Source: Chryseobacterium sp. E1 (GTDB lineage: Bacteria > Bacteroidota > Bacteroidia > Flavobacteriales > Weeksellaceae). Taken from it: a stretch of DNA of 64,000 nucleotides. A model generated the notes under the pieces. That model ran no database searches. It was not told the DNA's origin and saw only the letters and a list, made by a program, of their open reading frames with translations. Below, piece after piece: positions 30,339 to 41,119 of this stretch. Both the position numbers and the translations under genes were made by a program. Numbering within the stretch: the stretch's first letter is position 1; every line of letters starts with the position of its first letter. The DNA lies in contig CP078104.1 of assembly GCA_019203745.1 (NCBI GenBank), positions 4,216,001 to 4,280,000 on the forward strand. Reading direction: 5' to 3'.

Positions 30339-33300
30339 ATGAGAAATGTCAGATTATTGATGATGTTGCTGTGTTTTAGCTTATGTTCTAAAATGCATGC
30401 ACAGCAGTATTACGACGGGCAATGGAAAAAGATTATGGAAAATAGCAGCAAAGGAGCCTATAAATCTAATCTTCCCATTATTTTAGACATACAAAAGCAG
30501 GCTATGAAAGAAAATAACGCACTTCAGCTGATCCGCTCCCTGAAAGCGGAATTCAATGTGGTCAATCAGACTGTGGATGATGACCAGAATGATTCGGCTT
30601 CGAAATTTTTAAAAACTTCAGGAAACGGAAGGAAAACTGAAAGGAGAAGATAAACTGGTATACCAGGTGCTCCTGAGTACTTTCTTTATGAACTACTATG
30701 AGCAGAATATGTGGAGAATCAACGGAAGAACCAACATTAATTCCCAGGATATCTCTCAAATTGAAACATGGAGTAAGCTTGACTTTAAAAACTACCTGCA
30801 AAAAACTTATCAGGAGCTTGATCCGCAAAAGCAGGAAATGAGAAAAATTGCTTTGAAAAAATACAGCAGCCTGTTCTCTGAAAATAAAGATATTGCTTTT
30901 TTTCCCGACATTGGCCGATTGGTATTCGCTGAAAAGAATCGATTTCCTGTCATCAGGTTTTCTTTGGACAAAAAATGAACTTGCAGAAAACCGTATCAGG
31001 ATCAATACAATATATGATGACCTGATCGCTCAGAATTCAGGAAATCCGAAACTGTATTTTATGAAGGAAAAGCTGATCAGAAACTGTGAAGAAAATTCCT
31101 GTAAAGATAAGCTGGAGCAACTTCAGAATCTGTTGAAATCAAATGAAGACGGAGACTATAAAGTCATCATTATGGCAGATATTATGGATGAGCTTCTTGC
31201 TAAAAAGAAAGCCAGAGAAGCACTCGAAATAGCTGCTCAGGCAAAAAGCATGTATCCGAAATCTCCCTATCTTGAAAACATTAAAACAAGAGAAGAGCAG
31301 ACTATCAATCCTCTACTGACGATTAAATATGAATCCCAGACACAGAGCAACCTGCCCATTCATCTGGTGGCACAACACAAAAATGTGACGGAATTTTCTT
31401 TGAACATTTATGAAGTAAAAGAAGACTTTACCTCATTGATGCAGTATGTTCAGAATCCTTATTCCAATACATTTGCAAAAGTTAAAAAAATCTGGTAAGA
31501 AAAGAAACCTATCAGCTGACCGACCCCAAAGATTATCAGCTTCATAAGACATCACTGGAGATCAAACCGCTTCCATCAGGAGTATATTTGGCAGAATATA
31601 CCGTTGCAGGGGCAGATACAAAAGACAGGGACTCCAGACAGAATCTTTACTTCCTGGTTTCCGGAAACAGAATTATTTACCAGTCTAAAACAGATAGAAA
31701 TCCGCTCTCGGATGAAATGAAATTGGTGAGCAGTGAAAACGGAAAACCCACCATCAATGAAAATATTACTTTCTATGAATTTGTTTCGGGTAAAGCTTTA
31801 AACAAACTGGAAGGCAAAACGAATGAAAAAGGAACCTTTAAATTTCCTGCCACTGCCAGTAAAGAATACTACAGAACCTATCTGATCCAACAGCCTAAAA
31901 CCAATGATTTCCAGATCATGCAGGTCTACGGAAATACAGTTTATGATGCCAATTATAACCCAAATAAGCAGACCCGTTCCACTGCACAGATTTTTACAGA
32001 CAGAGCCATCTACCGTCCGGGGCAGACCGTTTATTTTAAAGTCGTAAATACCAAAATAGAAAATGAAGTGGAAGCTGTAGTTTCCGGGTTGAAGCAGAAA
32101 ATCGACCTACAGGATGCTAACGGGCAGGAAGTGTCTTCACAGGATTTCACGACCAACGAGTTTGGGTCTTACCATGGCAGCTTCATTCTTCCCAAAGGAA
32201 AACTGAACGGGGTATTCTATCTGAGAACAGTTGGGGAGCCAAGGGGATATAAGGATATCAGAGTTGAAGAATACAAAAGACCTAAGTTTGAAGTAAGTTT
32301 TGAGCCTGTAAAAGAGGAATACAAATACGGACAGACCATAGAGCTGAAAGGAAAAGCGAAAATGTTCTCAGGAGTGGCCTTAAGCAATACTACAGTAAAC
32401 TACGAGATCAAAAAACGAAATATCAGATGGAAATATTTCTGGTGGTATCCACAGGATAATGACAATGAAAATTCAATTCTTGGCGAAGCAAAAACCAATG
32501 AAAAAGGAGAATTTGTGATTCCTCTCGATCTTAAAAAAGATGAAAATCTGGAAGGAATACAGATTGACAATTATGAGATCAATGCTTCCGTTACAGACAT
32601 TAACGGTGAAACGCAGTCTGCTGATACTCAGCTGAAGGTGTCTTCTGTTTCCCATTACATCAAAGCAGACGAAATCAAAAATGCATTCAGCGATGAAAAT
32701 GTAAAATTAAAGGTAGAAACTAAAAATTATAATGAACAGAACCTTAAAAAATCCTATCAGGTAAAACTGTCAAAACTGTCAGCTCCGGACAGGATTTTCA
32801 GAGAAAACTTTAAGGCTGAGGTTCAGGATTTGCCGAAATATTCAAAAGAAGAATTTATCAGTAAATTCCCGCATGACCTTTTTGATAAGAATGATGAGAT
32901 TAAAAACTGGAAAACATCTTCTGTCATTCTGAATGGAACAACCCGAAACGAAGAATCTCTTGATTTTGGGAAGTTAGATGCAGGAGATTATCAGCTTGAA
33001 CTGTTCAATATCGAAGGAAAAGACACCATAAAATCTGAGCAATACTTCAGTATTTGGGATAAAGGAGCTTTGAAGCCTGCTCAGAAAACATTCCTGACGG
33101 TAATTGCTCCCAAAGATGAGGTGTCAAGAGGAGAAAAAGCCAAAGTATATGTATTTTCAGCCATTCCTGATGCTCTGATCAATGTTTTTGTGCAGGACGG
33201 ATCAGGAAAGACCATTTCAGAAACGCTTCCTCTGAAAAAAGGAATTCTGGAGTATATGGTTGACATTCCTAAAGATAAAAGTGTTTCCGACCTCAATCTT

Positions 33301-36233
33301 CAGTTTCAGATGGTGGCATTCAATGATGTAAATACAGAATCAGCCACGTTGAAAATAAAAGATACGGAGAGTCCTTTAAAAATAGAAACCGTTACTTTCA
33401 GAGATAAGCTGGAGCCCAATTCAAAAGAAAAATGGACGGTAAAGGTAACCGGAAATGATAAAGAGAAGATCAATGCCGAAGTACTGGCAAATATGTATGA
33501 TATGTCTCTGGATCAGTTTGCAGTAAACAACTATAAATGGAACAGACTTTATGCTCCATACAAAAGAGTTGCATCCTATGCTGTCAGAAACTACCTGGAG
33601 GAAAGGACCTATCAGAAGAAAATGAGATATTTCAATGAGAATTATATCATGGCACCTGACTTTAACTGGTTTGATGGTGTGGACAATTTTATAGCTTTAC
33701 AGGGATATGCAGCAGGAGCAGTAGCGGAAAGTGCTACGAATGCAGCATATTCACTGCCGGCGCCACCTTCTTCAGCAGGAAGGAAAGCTAGTGTGGCGAT
33801 GAAGAGGGCTACAGCTGAAGATAGAATTGAAGTTATTCAGAATGTTGTCCCTGCCCCTGTAAATGCTCCTAAAGTAGATGCATTCCCACAAGAACAGCAA
33901 AACCAGGAAAGTCTGGAAAAAGTGGCCGTTCGTATGAACCTGAACGAGACCGCCTTCTTCTATCCGGATCTGAAAACCGATGCCGAAGGGAATGTCAACT
34001 TTGAATTTACTTCTCCGGAAGCCCTGACCAAATGGAAATTGATGTTCCTGGCTCATACCAAAGATGCCAGAGCAGCTACCCTTGAAAAGAAGTGGTAACA
34101 CAGAAAGAATTCTCTGTAACGCCAAACTATCCTAGATTTTTAAGAGAAGGTGACGAACTGAACCTGCAATCCAAACTATCAAACCTTACCGATAAGAAGT
34201 TAAGCGGTTCAGCAGAATTACAAATCCTGGATGCCTTCACCAATGAAAACATTTCTTCAAAATTTGGTGTGAATTCAGGTGTACAAAACTTCAGTTTAAA
34301 TGAAAACGGAAACGGGGAGCTTACATGGAAACTGAAAGTTCCGGACAATGTTTCTTCTATAATTTTAAAAGTAGTGGCAAAAGCAGGAGCATATTCCGAC
34401 GGAGAACAGCAGGCTATAGCGGTACTGCCCAACAGAATGCTGGTAACAGATGCCGTTCCGGTTTTTGTAAAAGAAGGAGAAACCAAAACATTTGTTCTGG
34501 ATAACCTTAAAAATAACACCTCTGCAACGGCTTCCAACGTTTCAAATACCCTGGAACTGACAACCAATCCGATCTGGGAAATCATGTTTGCCCTTCCAGC
34601 CCTGAAAAATGATCAGAATAACTCTGCCGATGTCATTTTCAATAAATGGTTTGCCGATGTGCTGGCTTCCGAAATCTTTAAAGCCAATCCGAAGATGAAA
34701 ACCGTTTTCGAAGAATATCAGAACAAAGGATTACTGAATTCCAACCTTGAGAAAAATCAGGAGCTGAAACAGCTGTTGTTGGAAGAAACCCCTTGGGCAC
34801 TTGAAAGTAAAAATGAAGGTGAACAGATGCAGAAACTGGCATTATTGTTTGATGCCAACACTATGAGAAATTCTATCAGCCAGGATTGGGATGATTTCAA
34901 AAAACTGCAGAATCCGGACGGAGGCTTCTCATGGTATGCAGGCTATCCAAGCTCTTACGGCACATCATTGTATATTCTTAAAAACTTAGGAAAGATCAAT
35001 GCATGGTTAAAAGATAACGTGAAAGATTATCAGAGCGAAGACCAGAAACAGCTGGTTACAAAACTGATTCAGTACCTAGATAACGAAATCAACAAATATG
35101 CTGATGTAAAAGTAAAAACATCTGGACCAACTGGACGCTTGATTATCTGGATACCCGAAATTACTGGGAAAAACAATATCCTTTGAAAGGAAAAGGTGCT
35201 GCGCTGAAAGCCTCGGTAAAACAGAAGGCAAAAACAGCTAAAATCACAGACTTTACTTTCTTCGGACTGCACCGTGCGGCACTTCTTATGAATGATTACG
35301 GATTGAAAGACGTTTCCGGTAAACTGATGACCTACCTTAAGGAAACTTCTACAGATACCCAAACACAGGAGTATACTGGAAGCAGAATTTAAATGACTGG
35401 GGATGGTTTGGCTCCAAAGTAGTGAACCACGCAGGAGCATTGGAAGCATTCAATACACTGAGACCTGCCGATCAGAATTTTATAGAAGACATGAAAATCT
35501 GGCTGGTTACCCAGAAAGAAGTGAATTCGTGGGGAAGTTCAAGAGGTACAGCTGAAGTGATCTTTACCATTCTGAATTCAGGAAAGTCATGGACAGGTGC
35601 TGAGAGCGATAAAGCAACAATTGTATGGGGCGGAAAAGAACTGGCTCCCCAGACTCAGGCTACAGGTTACGTGAAATCTTCAGTGAAAACAGAAACTATA
35701 GACAAAAACCTGGCAACGGTTACCGTTACAAAACCCGGTCCGGGAATTGTGCAGGGAGGTTTATTCTGGCAGTATTACGAAGATCTGGATAAGATAAAAT
35801 CTTCCGAGAATTATATTTCCGTAACCAAAGAACTTTACAAAAAGTAAAAACCGTAAACGGAGAAGAACTTCAGAAAATTTCATCAGAAACCCCGTTGAAA
35901 GTAGGAGATAAAGTAACTGTAAGAATGATCCTGAACACAGACAGAGCGATGGAGTTTATTCATATTAAAGATATGCGTGCTGCAGGATTTGAACCTTTAG
36001 ATGCCCTTTCAGGATACCAGTGGAAAAATAATTTAGGCTATTATCAGTCAACAAAAGATGCCTCTACCAATTTCTATATTCAGTATATGCCGAAAGGAAA
36101 ATATGTTTTTGAATATGATGTGGTATCTAATGCATCCGGAAAATTCTCCAACGGAATTACAACGATGCAAAATTATTATGCACCACAGATGAATGCCCAC
36201 ACAAAAGGAACTAATGTGACCATTTCAGAATAA
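30339..36233 (+). CDS. Alpha-2-macroglobulin family protein, copy 2 (no thioester)
   Basis: Tandem paralogue 11 bases after copy 1, about 1,964 aa, signal peptide cleaved at MHA|Q. Same order of parts: RPGQTVYFKVVN, TNEFGSYHGSFILPKGKLNG, VEEYKRPKFEVSF, LNETAFFYPDLKTDAEGNVN, SPEALTKWKLMFLAHT, and the toroid segment GGFSWYAGYPSSYGTSLYIL. The thioester position reads FALPALKNDQNNSADVIFN, again without Cys. The TSP3 insert of copy 1 is absent; the region instead holds an Ala/Pro-rich linker (SLPAPPSSAGRKASVAMKR). Frame breaks near 30600, 30890-30975, 31490, 34095, 35125, 35370 and 35845. Its family traps or binds proteases in the periplasm or at the surface. Confidence 0.92.
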
Positions 36234-36243
36234 TTTATAAATG

Positions 36244-36272
36244 ACTGCAGTAATTTTTACTGCAGTTTTTTG
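36244..36272 (+). terminator. Terminator of the macroglobulin operon
   Basis: ACTGCAGTAA/TTACTGCAGT perfect stem with a 3-base loop and a T tract, 10 bases after the stop. Confidence 0.9.
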
Positions 36273-36322
36273 TTAAAGATTTCGAATAAAATAGAATTAA
36301 ATCGATAAATCAAACAATTGTT

Positions 36323-36330
36323 TAATTTTG
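36323..36330 (+). promoter_or_regulatory. -7 box of ecotin
   Basis: TAATTTTG, 49 bases before the ecotin ATG and just after the macroglobulin terminator, so ecotin is probably transcribed separately. Confidence 0.4.
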
Positions 36331-36379
36331 GAATAGTTTTTGGAATTTGGGTAGTATAAATTAAAAAAATTATTAAAAG

Positions 36380-36868
36380 ATGAAATTTTCTAAAACTTTA
36401 ATCACAGGATTGGTATTGATGGCAGGGGTAAACGCTTTCGCACAAAAGAAAGCTGAAAAGTTTGAAAAGCTGCAGATTGAAATGTTCCCAAAAGCTAAAG
36501 AAGGATATAAGCAGGTATATATTCAGCTTCCCGTTGCAAAAAATGAAGGCGACCTTAAAGTAGAGGTTTTCGTTGGAGCTGAAAAAATGTTAGACTGTAA
36601 CAGATACTTCCTGATGGGAGAAATGAAAAGCCAGGATCTTCAGGGATGGGGATATAACTATTATGAAGTAGAATCCAAAGGAGAAACAGGAGGTACACTC
36701 ATGGCTTGTCCGGGACAGAAACTGACGAAAAAGTTTGTAACTCTTAAGCCGGAAATCGTAAACTACAACAGTAAGCTTCCATTGGTGTTTTATGTACCGA
36801 AAGATATTGAAGTCCGTTACAGAGTTTTACGCCCTGACAACACGATGAAAAAAGCGGTTCAAAGATAA
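36380..36868 (+). CDS. eco: Ecotin, periplasmic serine protease inhibitor
   Basis: Intact 162-aa inhibitor with signal peptide (NAFA|Q). Ecotin hallmarks: FPKAKEGYKQVYIQLP, a Cys pair (MLDCNRYF and LMACPG), the reactive-loop region GGTLMACPGQKLTKKFVTL, and the C-terminal NYNSKLPLVFYVPKDIEVRY. By alignment to E. coli ecotin (STMMACP) the P1 residue is Leu rather than Met. Ecotin dimers inhibit trypsin-, chymotrypsin- and elastase-type proteases; a Leu P1 would still suit chymotrypsin/elastase-like targets. Directly downstream of two macroglobulin-family genes. Confidence 0.95.
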   Translation: MKFSKTLITGLVLMAGVNAFAQKKAEKFEKLQIEMFPKAKEGYKQVYIQLPVAKNEGDLKVEVFVGAEKMLDCNRYFLMGEMKSQDLQGWGYNYYEVESKGETGGTLMACPGQKLTKKFVTLKPEIVNYNSKLPLVFYVPKDIEVRYRVLRPDNTMKKAVQR

Positions 36869-36896
36869 GATCAGCTTATTATAACTACATAACGAA

Positions 36897-36926
36897 GGCT
36901 CCTCACAGTGATGTGGGGAGTCTTTT
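36897..36926 (+). terminator. Terminator of ecotin
   Basis: GGCTCCTCAC/GTGGGGAGTC stem (two imperfect pairs) with a 6-base loop and a T tract, 29 bases after the stop. Confidence 0.8.
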
Positions 36927-36956
36927 TGATTTTCATAGTACCTGTTGAATACAAAT

Positions 36957-37246
36957 AATGAACGTATTCTAATTGAGACTTTGTTAATCTTATTGTTTTC
37001 ATTGCCGTTGCTGAACGAAGTGCCTTTGCGAACTATCAAGATGGAGTAAAGTTTAAACATTGCGAACGTTGCGTTTATAATAAAATGAGAACATATTTGA
37101 AAGGATAACGAACTCATTCTAATTGAGCCTTTGTTTACCTTATTGTTTTCATTGCCGTTGCTGAACGAAGTGCCTTTGCGAACTATCAAGATGGAGTAAA
37201 GTTTAAACTTTGCGAGCGTTGCGTTTATTATAAAAATAAGAACATT
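36957..37246. repeat. Direct repeat, two copies of about 140 bp
   Basis: Copy 1 about 36957-37095 and copy 2 about 37107-37246, offset by roughly 147 bases and nearly identical over the core from TTATTGTTTTCATTGCCGTT through the GCGAACTATCAAGATGGAG part to GTTGCGTTTAT. There are no coding features on the plus strand. The minus strand has an open frame that reads the same block twice, which looks like a by-product. Probably a multicopy intergenic element of this genus; that needs a genome-wide search. Confidence 0.85.
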
Positions 37247-37270
37247 TATTTTTGAAACATTCAGACAGAA

Positions 37271-38498
37271 TTAAGACATCCAATGCTTGATAATATCAAC
37301 TTTCCATCCCTCAGCAGTTCTTTTGATAAGATAGGTCAGGCCTGTTGTAGTGCCTTCAATCATAAAAATATAGGTGTCTTTCATATCATCACAATGGAAA
37401 ACTTTGCTGTAATACGGTTTGAAGCGGTTCATATAGCTAAACTTACTGTATTCTGCATATTCTTTTGAGGTCAAAAAAATAATTTTTTCATCAACTGGAT
37501 CTATACCTTTAAGATTTTCATCATCAGTAACGATGATTTTGTAATCCAATGAATATACGAAATCCCTTTTTCTTTCCGGAAGTTCATCCCTCTGCTTCTT
37601 CAGATCCTCTTTAAATGTTGCTAGTGGAATGAAGAATTCTTCATAGAAAGGATTCTGATGAACGGTAATGTTATAGTTACCATACATAATACCCTGGAGG
37701 AGTTTTGTGAAATCATTTTCAGGTGTTTTATATTTGGGGTTGTTATCTTCTGCATCACTGATGCCGTCACCGTCTGTATCTTTTGAATAAGGATTGGTAA
37801 AAAGCTTTCTGGTTTCTTCAATATCATTGACGCCGTCTCCGTCAGAATCTTTTAAAATTTCAGAAAGGTCAAAAGTCAGTAAAGCATTGTCTTTTACAAT
37901 GGCATATTCAGGGAAGCTCCATAAACATGATGTTGGGTCATTCGGGTGATATCTGCTTCAATCTGAAGATGATTTTCATCCTTCCACAACGGATATCCGG
38001 AATTGCTTTTTAAAAAATAGTGCTGATTGGCAACAAGTCCGGTAAAATAATTTTTCCACGTTTTTCCGTTGTCTTTCGAAATCCTCAGATAATAGTCATT
38101 GGATAAAAATGAATCTGTGGTATAGAGTATAGCGACTGTTCCGTTAAGCTGTCCGGTTTTCACAATAAGCGGAATAGGAATATCACTTACTTTTTTATCA
38201 AATTCCTCTTGTCTGATGGCATATATTGCATCAAAATTATCATAAGGCAGATCTTTCGTTCTTTGCTTCACCGGATCAATGATGTTTTCTGAATGAGCAT
38301 TTTGTTTGATATACTTTACCGATATATATTGAAAGGGTGGAGTGAGTGCCTCTTGCTCCGTGACAGACAGAAAAGGTAAGTGGGAACTGAAAAGGCTGTC
38401 CTTCAGCTTTTCGAACTGAATACACTTACAGCCGTCTGTTTGCTGAGAAAAAGCAGACAAAAAGGTAAGTGTAAAAGTAGAGTTATTAATTTTTTCAA
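37271..38498 (-). CDS. Exported hypothetical protein with TSP3-like calcium repeats
   Basis: About 410 aa after repair. Signal peptide restored as KKLITLLLHLP..FLSAFS|QQ from a TTG at 38498 with one T missing near 38463 (no ATG is available). A unique N-terminal half contains CKCIQFEKLKDS and DNGKTWKNYFTG (sialidase-like Asp-box wording), then two Ca-binding TSP3-type units (DSDGDGVNDIEETR and KDTDGDGISDAEDNNPKY) near 37850-37730, then a C-terminal domain with YKIIVTDDENLKG and IEGTTTGLTYLIKRTAEGWK. Frame breaks near 37910 and 37690. Function unknown; a secreted or surface calcium-dependent role is inferred. Confidence 0.65.
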
Positions 38499-38613
38499 AA
38501 TTTTTAGTTTTTAATTAAGATTTAAACGGATCGGGCAAAACTTTATTTTAAAGAGCGTTATATTTAAACATATTTTAAACTTGATTTAAATTCACTGTTT
38601 TGTGGGATTATGA

Positions 38614-38646
38614 TTGAGGATTTAACCATTTTTTGCATTATATTTG
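38614..38646 (+). promoter_or_regulatory. Promoter of the efflux operon (TTG-N22-TATATTTG)
   Basis: TTG at 38614-38616 and TATATTTG at 38639-38646, ending 15 bases before the TolC-family ATG. Confidence 0.55.
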
Positions 38647-38661
38647 TTATAAACATAAACC

Positions 38662-40078
38662 ATGAAAAACAATTTATTGATTTTTACGTTTAGTTTTTTG
38701 GCTTTCCCTGCTTTGGGATGGGCACAGTCTGCTCCCGATTTTAAGGAACTTTTAGACAGTGCCATGGTTCGGGATTCGAACCTCAAAATGCAGATTACCC
38801 AAAACAAACTTACCGATCTCGACGAGCATAAGCTGAAAGATGTTTTCCTTCCTACTTTGGAACTGAGCGGAAAAGCCGGATATCTTAACGGTACCGCCAG
38901 ACTTACCTCACCGGAAATTAATCTCGCTCCTTTTATAAATATCTCTGAAGGCGCATTCAACAACAATTTCAATGTATCAGGATTTTCAGGCGTAGCTAAA
39001 GCTGATGCCAAAATGCTTCTGTATTCAGGAGGGAAGGTGAAATACATGAAGAAAGCTGTTGAAGAAAAAAAAAAGTCCGAAGATATTCTGCTGGAGAAAA
39101 CAAAGGATGAGGTGGTAGCTACCATTTCCAAAGCTTATGATCAGCTGGCATTGATTCACCAGTCCCGAAAAGTACTGGATGAAAGTACAAAAAGGCTCGA
39201 TATCAACAAAAAAACAGCAGATAAAGCATTAGGTTACGGATTGATCACTCCTTACGATCATAAGAAAATTGAACTTGCCCAGGCCACTTTAAATGCGAAG
39301 GTCATAGAATATGAAGGGAAAAAGAACTGCTTCTTACCCAGCTTTATGTTTTAACAGGAATTGACAAAGACCGTCTCAGAATGATTGATCCTGTTCTTTC
39401 ACCTGTAGAACTGCTTTCACCTGAAAAAGGAATAGAACAGAGAGCGGAAATCCGTGCCCTTGAGCATGGCATTGCAGCAGCAGATTACAAAATAAAAGCC
39501 GAAAAAACATGGATGATTCCAAAAGTACAGTTAATGGCTTCAGCATACTATATCGGGCTTTACGGTAATCATATCAAAAGTTCTGAAAATATAATTCCGG
39601 CTGTGCCAATACTGGGCTATGAAGGTAAGAAACTGGACTGGAGACCTAATAATATCAATGTATTCCCTCTGATTACAGCTGGAGTAGGGTTCAAATGGGA
39701 AATTTTTGATGGTAAAGAAGGAAAACATGCGGAGGAAACTGCCAAAGTTGGGAAAGAAATGCTGCAGAACCAAAAAGAAGATGCTTTAAAAAAGCTGACA
39801 CTGAACCAGGCCAACAACCAGACCAACTATAATATTGCCTCTGCACAGATCACCCTGAAAGCTAAAGAAAAGAACTGGCAAAGAATGCATTGGTACAGGC
39901 AGAAAAAGAATTCAGATACGGAATGAGCAAATCTTCACAGCTTATTGATGCCGAAAATGATCTTGAAGCAGCCGAACTGGAATATCAGAATGCAATTTTT
40001 AACCAGAGAAGAGCGGGAATAGAACTGATGAGATCTACCCAGGAGCTGGATATCACCAAACTTTATTTAATCTCTTAA
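38662..40078 (+). CDS. TolC-family outer-membrane efflux protein
   Basis: Outer-membrane channel of a tripartite efflux pump. Signal peptide LGWA|Q; two OEP repeats rich in coiled-coil helices (for example EEKKKSEDILLEKTKDEVV, LDESTKRLDINKKTADKALG, and the C-terminal RYGMSKSSQLIDAENDLEAA in restored form). Frame breaks near 39328 and 39895; about 473 aa. First gene of the operon with HlyD-like and ABC-2 permease genes. Confidence 0.9.
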
Positions 40079-40086
40079 AAATTAAA

Positions 40087-41042
40087 ATGATGCATAAAAA
40101 TATATCTATACTCTTTGCTGCTCTGTTGCTGCTGGGGAGCTGTGACAAAAAGATGAAAAGATCAGGGAACCGGAAGGAAAAACTAAAAAGATGTGATTTC
40201 TTTTGCCCCGAAGGTTACCGGAAGAATCTTAAAAATATATGTCTCCGAAGGTCAAACTGTGAAAAAGGAGATACCCTGGCACAGCTTGATGTACCGGAAG
40301 TTTCTGCCAAAATTGCCCAGGCCCAGGGAGCTGTAAATGCCGCTACAGCTCAGGAGCAGATGGCAAAGAACGGAGCAACCGCAGATCAGATGAGACAGCT
40401 GCAGGCAAAATATAAGGGATTGAAAGAACAGTACGAATTCGCTCAGAAATCTTACAGGAGAGCCAACAACATGTTCCGTGACAGCTTAATGTCTCCACAG
40501 GCCCACGATGAAGTTTATGCAAAGCTTCAGGGAGCAAAAGCGCAATATGATGCTGTGGTGGCTGAACTGGACGATGTGCAGAGAGGAACCCGCTTCGAAA
40601 AAGTAGAGATGGCAGCCGGACAGGCTTCCCAGGCTAAGGGTGCATTGCAGGAGGCCAACGTAGCCTATTCTGAAAGATATATCATTGCTACCAACGACAT
40701 GGAAATAGAAACCATCAGCCTGAATACGGGAGAATTGGCCACAGCCGGCTTTGCTTTATTCAACGGCTATATCCCGGAAAGCACCTATTTCAGATTTACC
40801 ATTCCTGAAAGTGCCATTTCCAAATACAAAAAGGGCAGGAAGTCAATATGCAGGTAGTTTACAATAAAGAAAGCCTTACAGGAAATATTGTGTACATCAA
40901 GCAGCTTACCAAGTATGCGGATATTACCACTGCTTACCCTGATTATCAGTTACAGGATGCGATCTATGAGATCAAAGTGAAACCGAAAGATATGAATAAG
41001 GCCAAAAGTATTCTGGTCAATGCAAATGTTATTCTGAAATAG
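40087..41042 (+). CDS. HlyD-family membrane fusion lipoprotein
   Basis: Periplasmic adaptor linking the inner-membrane permease to TolC. Lipoprotein signal (LLLLGSC|DKK). Lipoyl-like half motif ISFAPKVTGRILKIYVSEG and KKGDTLAQLDVPEVSAKIAQ after repair, long coiled coil (QMRQLQAKYKGLKEQYEFAQ), then the second lipoyl/barrel part with NTGELATAGFALFNGYIPES. Frame breaks near 40160, 40185, 40260 and 40835; about 318 aa. Nine bases after the TolC stop. Confidence 0.85.
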
Positions 41043-41119
41043 TATAAATGGAACGAATGGACCTTCAAACAACAGAAGTGAAGTTTTGATAGCCATTTAA
41101 AAAATATAAAAATATACAG

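Noticed and set aside
36827..37189. Minus-strand open frame over the direct repeats
   Set aside because: It simply reads the repeated 140-bp unit twice, overlaps the ecotin end antisense, and has no recognisable protein features.
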